DNA of 64,000 nucleotides, taken from positions 72,377 through 136,376 of the forward strand of contig JBKECF010000006.1 of assembly GCA_047974375.1 (NCBI GenBank), given 5' to 3'. The position numbers and the translations under genes are program-made. Numbering within the stretch: position 1 is the first letter of the stretch; the number at the start of each line of letters is the position of its first letter. The notes beneath the pieces are model-generated. The model did not search any database, was not told the DNA's origin, and saw only the letters and a list, made by a program, of their open reading frames with translations. The stretch is from JBKECF01 sp047974375. GTDB taxonomy: Bacteria; Bacillota; Clostridia; Lachnospirales; CAMZNU01. Below, piece by piece: positions 1 to 8,793 of this stretch.

Positions 1-856
1 CTTTACATGTTTCAATTGCACGTTTAGTTAATTCCACAGCAAGGTTTTCTCTGTAAGCTTTAGAACCTCTCCAAGAATCTCTAGCCTTTGTACTTTCTAG
101 AGTTTTGTTTGCGATTTTTTCAATATTTTCTTTAGTTAATTCTAAACCTTTTGCCATTTCTTCTGCTGAAGTAGCACGTAAAGGAGTAGGACCTGCTACA
201 CCAAAGGCGATACGTATATCTTCTATTTTGTTATTATTTTCTTTTAATAAAACGGAACAGCCTAAAGTTGCAATGTCCATGGCATTTCTTTGAGCGAATT
301 TAATATAGTGACCTTTGTATCCATTAAAATTTTCTTTATTTATTTTAAAACCAACTACTATATCAGTCTTACCTAATTTAACTCTACCTGGACCTTCGTA
401 AAAGTCATGTATACTTTCTTCTCTACGTCCATTTTCATTTTCAATAACTAACATGGCGTCTAAAACAAATAGTGAAGTTGCACTATCTGCAGAAGTTGCT
501 CCATTACAAATGTTACCGCCTATTGTACCGGCGTTTCTTACTTGAGGGCCACCAACTTGTCCAACAGCCGTAGCAACGATGCTAATGTTGTTTTTAACTA
601 CATCAGAATTTTCTATTTCTGTAAAGGTAGCACTTGCCCCAATGAAAATTGCTGTATCTGTTTCTCTAATTTCTTTTAATTCGGGTATTCTTGTTACACC
701 TAAAAGATTTATATTTATATAGTCTGAACTACGTTCTCTTGCACGAATGAGTACATCTGTACCCCCGGCAATTATTTTTGTATTTTCATTTTTTTGTAAA
801 TAACTAAATGCATCTTTTAAGTCTTTTGCTTCATAATAATCTAATATATCAAACAC
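1..856 (-). CDS. FAD-binding subunit of a xanthine dehydrogenase-family molybdenum hydroxylase (3' end outside window)
   Basis: Reading the minus strand from a GTG at 856 gives an uninterrupted frame of 285 codons that leaves the window. The start follows a GGAGTGATAAC ribosome site. Two FAD-binding signatures are visible: AGGTDVLIR near residue 30, and RNAGTIGGNICNG near residue 115, in the GGPQVRNAGTIGGN context typical of the CoxM/XdhB family. In such enzymes this subunit carries FAD and passes electrons from the [2Fe-2S] subunit to NAD or another acceptor. Its start lies 12 bases after the stop of the molybdopterin subunit, so the two are co-transcribed. The [2Fe-2S] subunit is probably just left of the window. 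The substrate (xanthine, hypoxanthine or another heterocycle) cannot be told from this subunit. Confidence 0.93.
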   Translation of the reverse strand, partial: MFDILDYYEAKDLKDAFSYLQKNENTKIIAGGTDVLIRARERSSDYININLLGVTRIPELKEIRETDTAIFIGASATFTEIENSDVVKNNISIVATAVGQVGGPQVRNAGTIGGNICNGATSADSATSLFVLDAMLVIENENGRREESIHDFYEGPGRVKLGKTDIVVGFKINKENFNGYKGHYIKFAQRNAMDIATLGCSVLLKENNNKIEDIRIAFGVAGPTPLRATSAEEMAKGLELTKENIEKIANKTLESTKARDSWRGSKAYRENLAVELTKRAIETCK

Positions 857-868
857 GTTATCACTCCT

Positions 869-3148
869 TTACTTTATATTATTTTGGGCTTCAAAAAATA
901 CTTGAGGCGAAATAGGAATTGTATCTATAGCCACATCTGTAGCATTTAATATTGCATTTCTAATAGCTGCAGCAGGGCTACATAATGGTGGTTCACCTAA
1001 GCCTTTATTACCATAAGGGCCAGTTGGTTCATAGGCTTCAATAAATTCGTTGATTAAGTTTGGAACGTCCATAATAGTTGGCATTTTGTAGTCAAGTAAA
1101 TTGTTGTTTAATGGCTTTCCGTTTTTCTCGTTGTATTTTAATACTTCACCTATGGCATATCCAACACCCATAGCCATACCACCTTCTACTTGGCCTTCAG
1201 CTAGTAAAGGATTAATAATAATACCAGAGTCATGAACGTTTAATATGCTTAATATATCAGTTTTACCAGTTTTTATATCAACTTCAACATATGCAAATGT
1301 AACTCCCATTGGGAAGTTATTGTGCTTGAAATTATTTGAAACTTCTGCAGTAATACATTCACCAATATTTTTATCATAATAAGTTTTTAAACTTAAATCA
1401 GCAAGGGAATTAACAATAGTTCCAGTATCTTTATAAACTATATTGCTGTCTTTTATATCTAATATTGTAGCTTCTAAAGTATAAAATTTAGCCGCTGCTA
1501 AAATTATTTTTTCTCTTAACAATTCAGCACATTTACGCACAGCCATACCAGATACTAAAGTTTGCCTTGAAGCATAAGCAGCTGTGTCGAAAGGTGCGTG
1601 GTCAGTATCTGTAAGGCTTTCTAAAATTACATCTTCGTAATTTATAGAAAGAGTTTCTGCTACCATTTGAGCAAACGCTGTATCTGAACCTTGACCAATT
1701 TCAGTAGCACCAACTGTTATTTTAACCCTGCCATCTTGGTTAAGTACTATTCTACAACCAGCCATTTCCAAGCTTATTGGATAAACGCCAGTTGCGTAGG
1801 AAAATGCAGCAAGACTAACTCCGCGGCGCTTAGTTTCACTTTTGAAGTTTTTGCATTCAGCTAATTTTTTATCGTATTCAAATACTTCCTTACCATGCTC
1901 AATACAATCTACTAATTCATTTGTATGCATTGGTAACTTACTAGCAGGGTGGTCTACGCCTTTTGGTAATATATTTTTAAGTCGCATTTCCACTGGGTCG
2001 ATGTTAAGAGTTCTACTTGCATCATCCATAACAGATTCTATAGCAAATATAACTTGAGGTACACCGTACCCACGCATCGCTCCTGCTGTTGCAGTATTTG
2101 TATATATAGTTTTAGGTCTATAGCTTAAGTTTTCTATGCTGTATAAAGAGGCAAGTATTCCGCCACCTTTAGCTGCAATAGAATGACCATGGGAAGCGTA
2201 TGCTCCGTTGTTTGAGTATGCATCCATTGAAAGAGTTGTAAGCTTACCTTCTTTTGTAAAGCCAGCTTTTAATTTGTATCTAATAGCATGACGCACGCGA
2301 GTGTATGCCATTGTTTCTTCCCTTGTTAAGTTGTATCTAACAGGTCTTCCGTTAACTGCCATACTCATGGCAACAACAACAGGCTCTATTGTTACTTCTT
2401 GTTTATTACCAAAACCGCCACCTAAAAATGGTTTAATTACTCTAAAGTTAGACAAAGGCATATTAAATGCTTCGCCAAGAACACGTCGGCAAATATGAGG
2501 TATTTGTGTTGAACTAATACAGACCCATCTACCATCAATATCCATATAAGCTTTAGCTATTTGTGGCTCCATATGGCAATGTTGAACTATAGGAGTCTCA
2601 ATTTTTCTTTCGATAATATAATCTGATTTTTTAAATCCAGCATCTATATCACCCATGTTTAATTCTGTACTTGCAATTAAATTTCCTGTGTTTTCGTGGA
2701 TTTCTACTGCACCTTCTGCTATAGCATCTTCAGGGTCAAGATAGAAAGGTAATTCTTCGTACTCTACCTTAATAAGTTCCAATGCTTTTTCACATGCTAA
2801 TTCTGTTTCAGCAACTACTGCTGCAATTTCGTCACCATAAAGGCGAACGTGTTTAGTTAATATATTTCTGTCGGCTATATCTTTGTGCTCTGGTGTAATA
2901 GATAACGGGTGGCCTGCTGTTGGAAATTTCTCTGCAGAAACATCATCAGGCGTAAGTATCTTTAAAACACCTTCAACTTTTAGTGCTTCGCTATAGTCGA
3001 TGTTTTTTACAAAGCCGTGAGCTATAGTTGCTCTTAAAACCTTGCCATGTAAAAGATTTTTCATTGGAATATCATCTGTATAGTCAGCCTTACCTTGTAC
3101 TTTTCCGATGGCATCCCATCTTTGCTTGCTTTCTCCGATTACTTTCAA
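869..3148 (-). CDS. Molybdopterin-binding (large) subunit of a xanthine dehydrogenase-family hydroxylase
   Basis: This is the catalytic molybdenum-cofactor subunit, about 760 residues, the usual length for the separate large subunit. The N-terminal hammerhead domain (KVIGESKQRWDAIGKVQGKA...) is followed by the cofactor-binding domain. Landmarks are FLGGGFGNKQEV near residue 245, AMRGYGVPQ near 360, GATEIGQGSDT near 490 and KGLGEPPLCSPAAAI near 735; the last holds the catalytic Glu region. An ATG lies upstream at 3178, but a GAGGTG ribosome site sits just before the TTG at 3148, and family proteins begin MKVIGES, so I prefer the TTG. It is the first visible gene of a minus-strand operon with the FAD subunit. 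It may hydroxylate purines or related heterocycles; the exact substrate is not determined. Confidence 0.93.
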   Translation of the reverse strand: MKVIGESKQRWDAIGKVQGKADYTDDIPMKNLLHGKVLRATIAHGFVKNIDYSEALKVEGVLKILTPDDVSAEKFPTAGHPLSITPEHKDIADRNILTKHVRLYGDEIAAVVAETELACEKALELIKVEYEELPFYLDPEDAIAEGAVEIHENTGNLIASTELNMGDIDAGFKKSDYIIERKIETPIVQHCHMEPQIAKAYMDIDGRWVCISSTQIPHICRRVLGEAFNMPLSNFRVIKPFLGGGFGNKQEVTIEPVVVAMSMAVNGRPVRYNLTREETMAYTRVRHAIRYKLKAGFTKEGKLTTLSMDAYSNNGAYASHGHSIAAKGGGILASLYSIENLSYRPKTIYTNTATAGAMRGYGVPQVIFAIESVMDDASRTLNIDPVEMRLKNILPKGVDHPASKLPMHTNELVDCIEHGKEVFEYDKKLAECKNFKSETKRRGVSLAAFSYATGVYPISLEMAGCRIVLNQDGRVKITVGATEIGQGSDTAFAQMVAETLSINYEDVILESLTDTDHAPFDTAAYASRQTLVSGMAVRKCAELLREKIILAAAKFYTLEATILDIKDSNIVYKDTGTIVNSLADLSLKTYYDKNIGECITAEVSNNFKHNNFPMGVTFAYVEVDIKTGKTDILSILNVHDSGIIINPLLAEGQVEGGMAMGVGYAIGEVLKYNEKNGKPLNNNLLDYKMPTIMDVPNLINEFIEAYEPTGPYGNKGLGEPPLCSPAAAIRNAILNATDVAIDTIPISPQVFFEAQNNIK

Positions 3149-3478
3149 AATTTTCACCTCATCTAAAATGAATTTCATAAAATTATGAGTTACACTTTTA
3201 GTATATCAAGAAATAAAAAAAATTCAATGATTTTTATATTTTTTTTGGATTTTTAATTTTTTTTTGTTTAACTTCACTGTAAATTTGAAAAGAAATTATA
3301 TTTAAGGTGCAATTCATATAAAAAAACAATTCGAATTTATTCCAATTTTAAAATTAAAAATAGAAATTTGTGCATTTATTTTCAACTTTAAATTTTATTT
3401 GAAAATTATAATATAATACACTATCATAATAGGAATAGATTTTAAGTTTTTGCAACCCACAGAGAAAGAGATGATAAA
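3149..3478. promoter_or_regulatory. AT-rich divergent intergenic region
   Basis: These 330 bases separate the minus-strand hydroxylase operon from the plus-strand kinase and must hold both promoters. The stretch is extremely AT-rich with long T runs. A TATAAT lies near 3408, about 70 bases before the kinase start, and is a plausible -10 box. I see no riboswitch-like fold and no convincing gene; a 66-codon minus-strand frame overlapping the kinase start has no ribosome site and looks random. Confidence 0.4.
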
Positions 3479-4276
3479 ATGAATAGTTTATTGAAATTTT
3501 TAGGTGAGCACAGTTATCATAAAAGTCATTATCCGACTTGTAAAGATTATACATTTATAAAAAAAATGCATGTAACAGATACTACAAAAGTCTTTATGCT
3601 AGAAAAACATGGTAGGTTTTATACGCTAAAAGTTATAGATAAAAAATATAAAGAATACAAACACGAATCAAAAATGTTATATGAGCTAGAGGGGAAATTT
3701 TTTCCGAAGATTATTAAAACTTTTGAAGATAATGATCACTATTTCGAGTTAATAAAATTTAAAAGTGGCGAAACTATTGATCTTGCCGTAAAAGATGCAG
3801 ATCTAGCCACTGTTGAAAAATGGTATTATGATTTACTTCTATTGTTAAAAAGTGTTCATGACAAAAATATTTTACATTTAGATATAAAGCCAACTAATAT
3901 TCTGGTCAATAATAAAGGTGTTCATTTAATCGACTTTGGATCTGCCTCATTTATAGGTGAGGAAAGGAGATATAGATCTATATCCCTCCAATATTCAGCA
4001 CCAGAGTTATTTATAAATGAGGAATGCCAAGAGTCTAAACTTACAATTGAAAAAAGATTTAAAAAAGATTATACTAAAACAAAAATGGCGGTTGGTAGGC
4101 ATACAGACATTTACTCAGTTGCCTTAGTGTTTAAAGAAATTATTGATGCTGATTTTAAAGAGGCATACGAATTAGATGACTATAATTTTTTTATAGGTGT
4201 ACTAGCAAAATCCTTAGGCGAAGATGTTAATGAAAGATATCAATCAGTTGATGAAATTTTAGATAGTAGAGGGTAA
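3479..4276 (+). CDS. Small soluble Ser/Thr protein kinase-like protein
   Basis: A 265-residue protein consisting of a single Hanks-type kinase domain, with no transmembrane segment or PASTA repeats. Visible motifs are the ATP-anchoring lysine in YTLKVIDKK near residue 52, the catalytic loop HLDIKPTNILV near 137 (canonical HRDxKxxN), the metal-binding DFGSA near 153, APELF near 175 and a DIYSVALVF subdomain IX segment near 217. Two deviations are clear: no GxGxxG glycine-rich loop is recognisable before the lysine, and HRD is HLD, as in non-RD kinases. The catalytic Asp, Asn and DFG Asp are all present, so activity is plausible. It is followed after one base by the GyrI-like gene, suggesting joint expression. 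Its substrates are unknown. Confidence 0.85.
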   Translation: MNSLLKFLGEHSYHKSHYPTCKDYTFIKKMHVTDTTKVFMLEKHGRFYTLKVIDKKYKEYKHESKMLYELEGKFFPKIIKTFEDNDHYFELIKFKSGETIDLAVKDADLATVEKWYYDLLLLLKSVHDKNILHLDIKPTNILVNNKGVHLIDFGSASFIGEERRYRSISLQYSAPELFINEECQESKLTIEKRFKKDYTKTKMAVGRHTDIYSVALVFKEIIDADFKEAYELDDYNFFIGVLAKSLGEDVNERYQSVDEILDSRG

Positions 4277-4277
4277 A

Positions 4278-4721
4278 ATGAATTATAAAATTAAAGAAGT
4301 TGAAGGTTTTACTGTAATAGGAAAAAAGTTTTTTGTGCCACATAGTAATAACAGCATAATTACCTCTTTTTGGAGAGAAATTATGGAAAATGGAGATTTT
4401 ATTGAATTAGATAAAATTAATAATGGTAAAATAAAAGGACCTATGGGTCTTTGCATTAATGTTAACGAAAAAGGCTTTGATTATATAATAGGAGTTGATT
4501 CAAGAGAAACAAATCCAAAATATGCAACTTATAAAATTGAAAATGACCAATATGCCGTTTTAACTTGCCCTATGCAGGATATTGCAAGACTTTGGGAAAA
4601 AATAGAGTTGGAATGGGGAAAAGACGGCAAGTACACATACAATAAAGGTGTAGCCTTTGAATTATATCCAGATAAAAACACAGCAGAGATTTATATTTCT
4701 GCAAAAAAAATAATAGAGTAG
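4278..4721 (+). CDS. GyrI-like / effector-binding domain protein
   Basis: A 147-residue soluble protein resembling the stand-alone GyrI-like small-molecule-binding domain, also called the Cass2 or AraC-effector-binding family. The opening strand KEVEGFTVIGKKFFVP, an FWREIMENG helix, the GPMGLCINV strand and the closing YPDKNTAEIYI strand fit that fold. Such domains bind drugs or other ligands, alone or fused to MerR/AraC DNA-binding domains; no DNA-binding part is present here. The start codon lies at the kinase stop, so the two genes form a unit that ends at the terminator at 4732. The ligand is unknown, and a link with the kinase is inferred only from adjacency. Confidence 0.7.
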   Translation: MNYKIKEVEGFTVIGKKFFVPHSNNSIITSFWREIMENGDFIELDKINNGKIKGPMGLCINVNEKGFDYIIGVDSRETNPKYATYKIENDQYAVLTCPMQDIARLWEKIELEWGKDGKYTYNKGVAFELYPDKNTAEIYISAKKIIE

Positions 4722-4731
4722 AACCGCGGTG

Positions 4732-4771
4732 AAAAAAATACTTATGGAACTTTCCGTAAGTATTTTTTTTA
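4732..4771 (+). terminator. Rho-independent terminator after the kinase / GyrI-like pair
   Basis: The arms AAAAAATACTTA and TAAGTATTTTTT close through GGAA/TTCC and are followed by a T tract. It lies about 10 bases after the GyrI-like stop codon. Confidence 0.85.
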
Positions 4772-4807
4772 TAAAGGATACAGCTTAAGTAAAATTTTAC
4801 TAAATTA

Positions 4808-4836
4808 TTGACAGCGTGAAAATGTAATGATAATAT
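4808..4836 (+). promoter_or_regulatory. Candidate sigma-A promoter of murG
   Basis: TTGACA at 4808-4813, a 17-base spacer and TAATAT at 4831-4836 match the vegetative consensus closely. Transcription from it would begin near 4843, only about 6 bases before the murG ATG and on top of the AGGAG at 4839. If real, the message would be nearly leaderless. Confidence 0.5.
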
Positions 4837-4848
4837 TTAGGAGTAGAG

Positions 4849-5892
4849 ATGAAAAAAATTATTTTAACAGGTGGTGGAACTGCTGGCCATGTAACACCAA
4901 ACATTGCTTTAATTCCGGAACTAAAAAAAGAATATCAGGTGATTTATATAGGTAGATGCGGAGAAAATATTATTGAACAACAATTAATTGAAAAAATTGG
5001 AATTCCTTATTTTTCCATAACAAGTGGGAAACTAAGAAGGTATTTATCTATAGAGAATATAAAAGATGTGTTCAAGGTGCTTAAAGGCTTTTTTGAAAGT
5101 ATTATTTTACTAAAAAAATTAAAGCCCGATATTGTTTTTTCTAAAGGTGGGTTTGTTACTGTTCCTGTTATATTAGCTAGTAAAATTTTAAAAATTCCTG
5201 TTGTTATACACGAATCTGACTTAACTGTTGGCTTGGCAAATAAAATTTCTATACCAATTGCAAAAGAAGTTTGTACCTCGTTTAAAGAAACAAGTGAGTT
5301 TATAAAAGGTAAAGGCATAGCTACAGGAACTCCAATACGAGATGAGTTGTTTCAAGGTAAAAATATTAGTAGTCAGTTGTTTTGCGATGTTAAGCCCGTT
5401 GTACTTGTAATAGGTGGAAGCTTAGGTGCGAAAGTTATAAATGAATTTATATATAATAATCTGGATAAAATATTAGTAAATTATAATATTATCCATATTT
5501 GTGGCAAGAACAATTATAAAGATATAAAAAGGAATGGTTATTTTTTAGTAGAATATGTTATTGATGAGTTAAGTGATTACTTAGCTACGGCAGACATAAT
5601 CATTTCAAGAGCAGGAAGCAATAGCATATTTGAATTATTGGCTTTAAAAAAACCTAATATATTAATACCTCTAGGAAGAAATGCAAGCCGTGGCGACCAG
5701 ATATTAAATGCAGAGAATTTTTCTAAAAAAGGATTTAGCATAGTCACATATGAAGATGATATAAATGAATTATATGAAAATATAAGAACCTTAGATGAAA
5801 ATAAAGAAAAATATATAAAAAAAATGGATGAATATGACTTTAATAATGGAATAGATAGCATTATTAAAGTTATTAAAAAATATACTAAATAG
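4849..5892 (+). CDS. murG: UDP-GlcNAc:undecaprenyl-diphospho-muramoylpentapeptide GlcNAc transferase (MurG)
   Basis: MurG adds GlcNAc to lipid I to give lipid II, the last cytoplasmic step of peptidoglycan precursor synthesis, at the inner face of the membrane. The 347-residue length is normal. The glycine-rich acceptor loop GGGTAGHVTPN is at residues 8-18. A second glycine loop, GGSLGAKVIN, opens the C-terminal Rossmann domain near 186, and SRAGSNSIFELLALKKPNI near 252 is the UDP-GlcNAc-binding region. It lies outside a dcw cluster, next to galE after a 20-base gap, so the two may share a transcript. An AGGAG site 5 bases upstream supports the start. Confidence 0.95.
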   Translation: MKKIILTGGGTAGHVTPNIALIPELKKEYQVIYIGRCGENIIEQQLIEKIGIPYFSITSGKLRRYLSIENIKDVFKVLKGFFESIILLKKLKPDIVFSKGGFVTVPVILASKILKIPVVIHESDLTVGLANKISIPIAKEVCTSFKETSEFIKGKGIATGTPIRDELFQGKNISSQLFCDVKPVVLVIGGSLGAKVINEFIYNNLDKILVNYNIIHICGKNNYKDIKRNGYFLVEYVIDELSDYLATADIIISRAGSNSIFELLALKKPNILIPLGRNASRGDQILNAENFSKKGFSIVTYEDDINELYENIRTLDENKEKYIKKMDEYDFNNGIDSIIKVIKKYTK

Positions 5893-5912
5893 TAAAAAGT
5901 AGGAGGTAAATT

Positions 5913-6902
5913 ATGAATATTTTAGTTTGTGGTGGAGCAGGGTATATTGGTAGCCATACCGTTTTAGAATTATTGGACAAGGGTTTTAATGTAGTTGTAG
6001 TTGATAATTTAAAAACTGGACATAAAGCATCTGTAAGTAAAAATGCTAAACTTTATATTGGCGATTTAAGAGATAAAGATTTTTTAAGAGAAGTGTTTAA
6101 AGAAAATGAAATCCATGGAGTTATTGATTTTGCTGCATATTCATTAGTTGGCGAAAGTGCAATAAATCCAAGTAAATATTTCGACAACAATATACATGGA
6201 ACTCAATGTTTATTAGATGTAATGCGTGAGTTTAATGTTAATTATATTGTATTTTCTTCTACAGCAGCAACTTACGGTGAACCAGATTCCATTCCTATAT
6301 TAGAAACAGACAAAACTGAACCAACAAATCCATATGGTGAATCTAAATTATGTGTTGAAAAAATTCTAAAGTGGTATGATGATGCATACGGCATGAAATA
6401 CGTAGTGCTTAGGTATTTTAATGTAGCTGGTGCACATATAAGCGGTGAAATAGGCGAAGCTCATACAATAGAAACTCATTTAATTCCATTGGTATTGCAA
6501 GTGCCTTTAGGAAAAAGAGATGCAATTTCTATTTTTGGGGATGATTACGATACTCATGATGGAACTTGTATAAGAGATTATATACATGTTACAGACTTAG
6601 CCAATGCGCATATTTTAGCTATAAACAAAATATTTAAAGATAACACATCTGAAACTTACAACTTAGGAAATGGAAAAGGATTTACTGTAAAAGAAATTAT
6701 TGAAACTTCTGAAAAAGTAGTTGGTAAAGATATTAATAAAAAAATAGTTCCGAGAAGAAAGGGCGACCCTGCTAGACTTGTTGCTTCATCTGAAAAAATT
6801 ATGAAAGAGTTAGACTGGAAACCAGAATATAACTCTTTAGAAAAAATAATTGAGACAGCTTGGAGCTGGCATAAAAATAATCCGAATGGATTTGAAAAAT
6901 AA
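5913..6902 (+). CDS. galE: UDP-glucose 4-epimerase
   Basis: An extended SDR enzyme that interconverts UDP-glucose and UDP-galactose with bound NAD. The dinucleotide-binding motif GGAGYIGSH is at residues 7-15, the catalytic Ser/Thr in FSSTAATYGEP near 124 and the YGESK catalytic Tyr/Lys pair near 147. The 329-residue length is normal and an AGGAGG site precedes the ATG. It would complete the Leloir pathway with galK and galT, which lie about 30 kb away on the other strand. The last two codons and the stop lie within an 18-base tandem duplication. Confidence 0.95.
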   Translation: MNILVCGGAGYIGSHTVLELLDKGFNVVVVDNLKTGHKASVSKNAKLYIGDLRDKDFLREVFKENEIHGVIDFAAYSLVGESAINPSKYFDNNIHGTQCLLDVMREFNVNYIVFSSTAATYGEPDSIPILETDKTEPTNPYGESKLCVEKILKWYDDAYGMKYVVLRYFNVAGAHISGEIGEAHTIETHLIPLVLQVPLGKRDAISIFGDDYDTHDGTCIRDYIHVTDLANAHILAINKIFKDNTSETYNLGNGKGFTVKEIIETSEKVVGKDINKKIVPRRKGDPARLVASSEKIMKELDWKPEYNSLEKIIETAWSWHKNNPNGFEK

Positions 6903-6930
6903 AATCCTTTTTAAAAATAAAATCCTTTTT
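6895..6930 (+). repeat. Perfect 18-base tandem duplication spanning the galE stop
   Basis: The unit AAAAATAAAATCCTTTTT occurs twice without a gap, at 6895-6912 and 6913-6930. The first copy contains the galE stop codon. It looks like a recent slippage or small duplication event. Confidence 0.9.
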
Positions 6931-6951
6931 AATATATAAAATTTAATATGT

Positions 6952-7000
6952 AAAGGCAATTCAACTGTTATTTTATAAATAGTTTGCGTTGCCTTTTTTT
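6952..7000 (+). terminator. Terminator after galE
   Basis: AAAGGCAA pairs with TTGCCTTT, with an inner AACT/AGTT extension, followed by a run of seven T. It closes the murG-galE unit. Confidence 0.8.
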
Positions 7001-7107
7001 GTATAATGATTTTTTGGAATTATTGCTGAATAGTGTAAAATTTTATGTTATACTTTATAAAAAAGAAAACACAAAAACTTTATATTTTACACAATAGGAG
7101 GAAGATG

Positions 7108-7983
7108 ATGGGTGGTTTTTTTGATTTGGACGGTCCTTTCCAAAAATATGGTGGATTAGTAGCCGATATAATTATTTTAAGTTTATTATGGACGATTTTT
7201 TCTATACCTATATTTACAATAGGCGCAGCAACAACATCTCTTTTTTACGTAATGACTAAACGAGCAAACAATAGAGATGAATATATGTTTATGCCATTTG
7301 TAAAGAACTTTAAAAATAATTTTTTGCAAGGTACTATTTTATTTTTTATATTTGCTTTTGCATATCTAGTGCTTACAATAAACATTCAGGTTTTAGGCAA
7401 AGGTGTATTAAATTTACCTCCTATATTAGGACAAATTTTTTTTATAGCACAATTTTCTATTTTATTGGAAGTTTTTATAGTTGGCCTTTATATATTTCCG
7501 GTATTATCTAGATTTCATTTAAAAACTAAAGATGTTATTAAAACATCATTTTTTTTAGCAAACAAACACATTTTAAGTACAATACAAGTAGTGGCGATTA
7601 TAATTGCAATCGGCTTTTTAATTATTAAGGTTCATCCGTTATTTATTGTGCCATCAATGGGTATATATAGTTTTGTTTCATCCCAAGTTTTTGTTAGAGT
7701 TTTTAAAAAGTATAAACCCGATATGGACGAGTACCCAGAAGACCCAGGGAATACAGATGCTGACAGAAACCACTTAAATAGAAGAATTATTGAAAGTGGT
7801 AATTATATACCAGACATAAAAGATGTAAGCACTACAACTAAAAATGAAATAAAGAAAGATGTACCAATAATTGAAAATAGTTTAAATATGCAAGGAGATA
7901 ATAAAACCGAAGATATAGGTGAATTATCTAAAGAAAGTGACGATACAGAAGCGGTTGAAAGAATTGACCCAAGGCTTCTATAA
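7108..7983 (+). CDS. DUF624 (YesL-like) membrane protein
   Basis: The N-terminal sequence MGGFFDLDGPFQKYGG, then LWTIFSIPIFTIGAATTSLFY, matches the DUF624/YesL family. This family often accompanies sugar transporters in Firmicutes and has no proven biochemical role. About five hydrophobic segments fill residues 15-200, followed by an acidic, hydrophilic cytoplasmic tail of about 80 residues that is not typical of the family core. The frame is open from 7045, but AGGAGG at 7096-7101 fits an ATG at 7108 best, with 7105 as a near alternative. It sits 24 bases before thyA. No sugar transport genes are nearby, so its role here is unclear. Confidence 0.8.
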   Translation: MGGFFDLDGPFQKYGGLVADIIILSLLWTIFSIPIFTIGAATTSLFYVMTKRANNRDEYMFMPFVKNFKNNFLQGTILFFIFAFAYLVLTINIQVLGKGVLNLPPILGQIFFIAQFSILLEVFIVGLYIFPVLSRFHLKTKDVIKTSFFLANKHILSTIQVVAIIIAIGFLIIKVHPLFIVPSMGIYSFVSSQVFVRVFKKYKPDMDEYPEDPGNTDADRNHLNRRIIESGNYIPDIKDVSTTTKNEIKKDVPIIENSLNMQGDNKTEDIGELSKESDDTEAVERIDPRLL

Positions 7984-8007
7984 GTTAAGTACAAGAAGGG
8001 AAAGAAT

Positions 8008-8793
8008 ATGAGTCTTTATGATGATAAATATTTAGATATAGTGAATTGCATTTTAAAAAATGGCTATTTCGATGAAAATAGAACAAAAACTAAAACATAT
8101 AAGTTACCGCATCAAATAATGCAATTCGATTTAGAAAAAGAGTTTCCTATACTTACAACAAAAAAGATTGCTTTTAAAACTGCCATAAAAGAATTGTTAT
8201 GGATATTTCGAGATCAATCAAATAATGTTAAAAAACTACACAAAGAAAATGTACATATATGGGACGAGTGGGAAATGGAAGATGGAACTATTGGTACATC
8301 ATATGGTTATATAGTAAATAAATATAAGCAAGTAGATGAGTTGATATACAATTTAAAAAATGAACCCCAAAGCAGGCGAATGATTATAAATTTATGGCAA
8401 AATCAATATTTAGAAACAGGCGCCTTATATCCTTGTTGCTTTATGACAATGTGGGATGTTACAGATGGTAGGTTAAACTGTATGTTAGTTCAGCGAAGTG
8501 GCGATATGGGTTTAGGTGTGCCCTTTAATACTACCCAATATGCCGTTTTGGTGCATTTAATCGCTCAAGTTGCGGGATTAAAAGTAGGATTGTTTACTCA
8601 TGTAATAAATAATGCACATATTTATGAAAATCATGTTGAACCACTAAAAATGCAAAGCAAAAATGAAAGATACGAAGCTCCTAAATTAGAAATAAATAAA
8701 GATATAAAGAATTTTTATGACTTTACAATAAATGATGTAAATTTAATAGATTATAAATATAATAATAAAATTTCCATGGAGGTAAGTGTTTAA
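8008..8793 (+). CDS. thyA: Thymidylate synthase (folate-dependent, ThyA)
   Basis: ThyA methylates dUMP to dTMP using methylenetetrahydrofolate and releases dihydrofolate. The 261 residues include the catalytic cysteine in [12 protein letters not shown] near residue 144, the phosphate-binding [13 protein letters not shown] near 162 and the [12 protein letters not shown] signature near 202. The residue after the catalytic cysteine is Cys rather than the commoner His, and the following Gln region is altered, as in some Firmicute and phage ThyA branches. Its stop overlaps the dfrA start (TAATG), giving tight coupling with the enzyme that recycles its product. Confidence 0.94.
   Translation: MSLYDDKYLDIVNCILKNGYFDENRTKTKTYKLPHQIMQFDLEKEFPILTTKKIAFKTAIKELLWIFRDQSNNVKKLHKENVHIWDEWEMEDGTIGTSYGYIVNKYKQVDELIYNLKNEPQSRRMIINLWQNQYLETGALYPCCFMTMWDVTDGRLNCMLVQRSGDMGLGVPFNTTQYAVLVHLIAQVAGLKVGLFTHVINNAHIYENHVEPLKMQSKNERYEAPKLEINKDIKNFYDFTINDVNLIDYKYNNKISMEVSV

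Noticed and set aside
105..293. 62-codon plus-strand frame
   Set aside because: It is antisense to the clearly coding FAD subunit and has no ribosome site.
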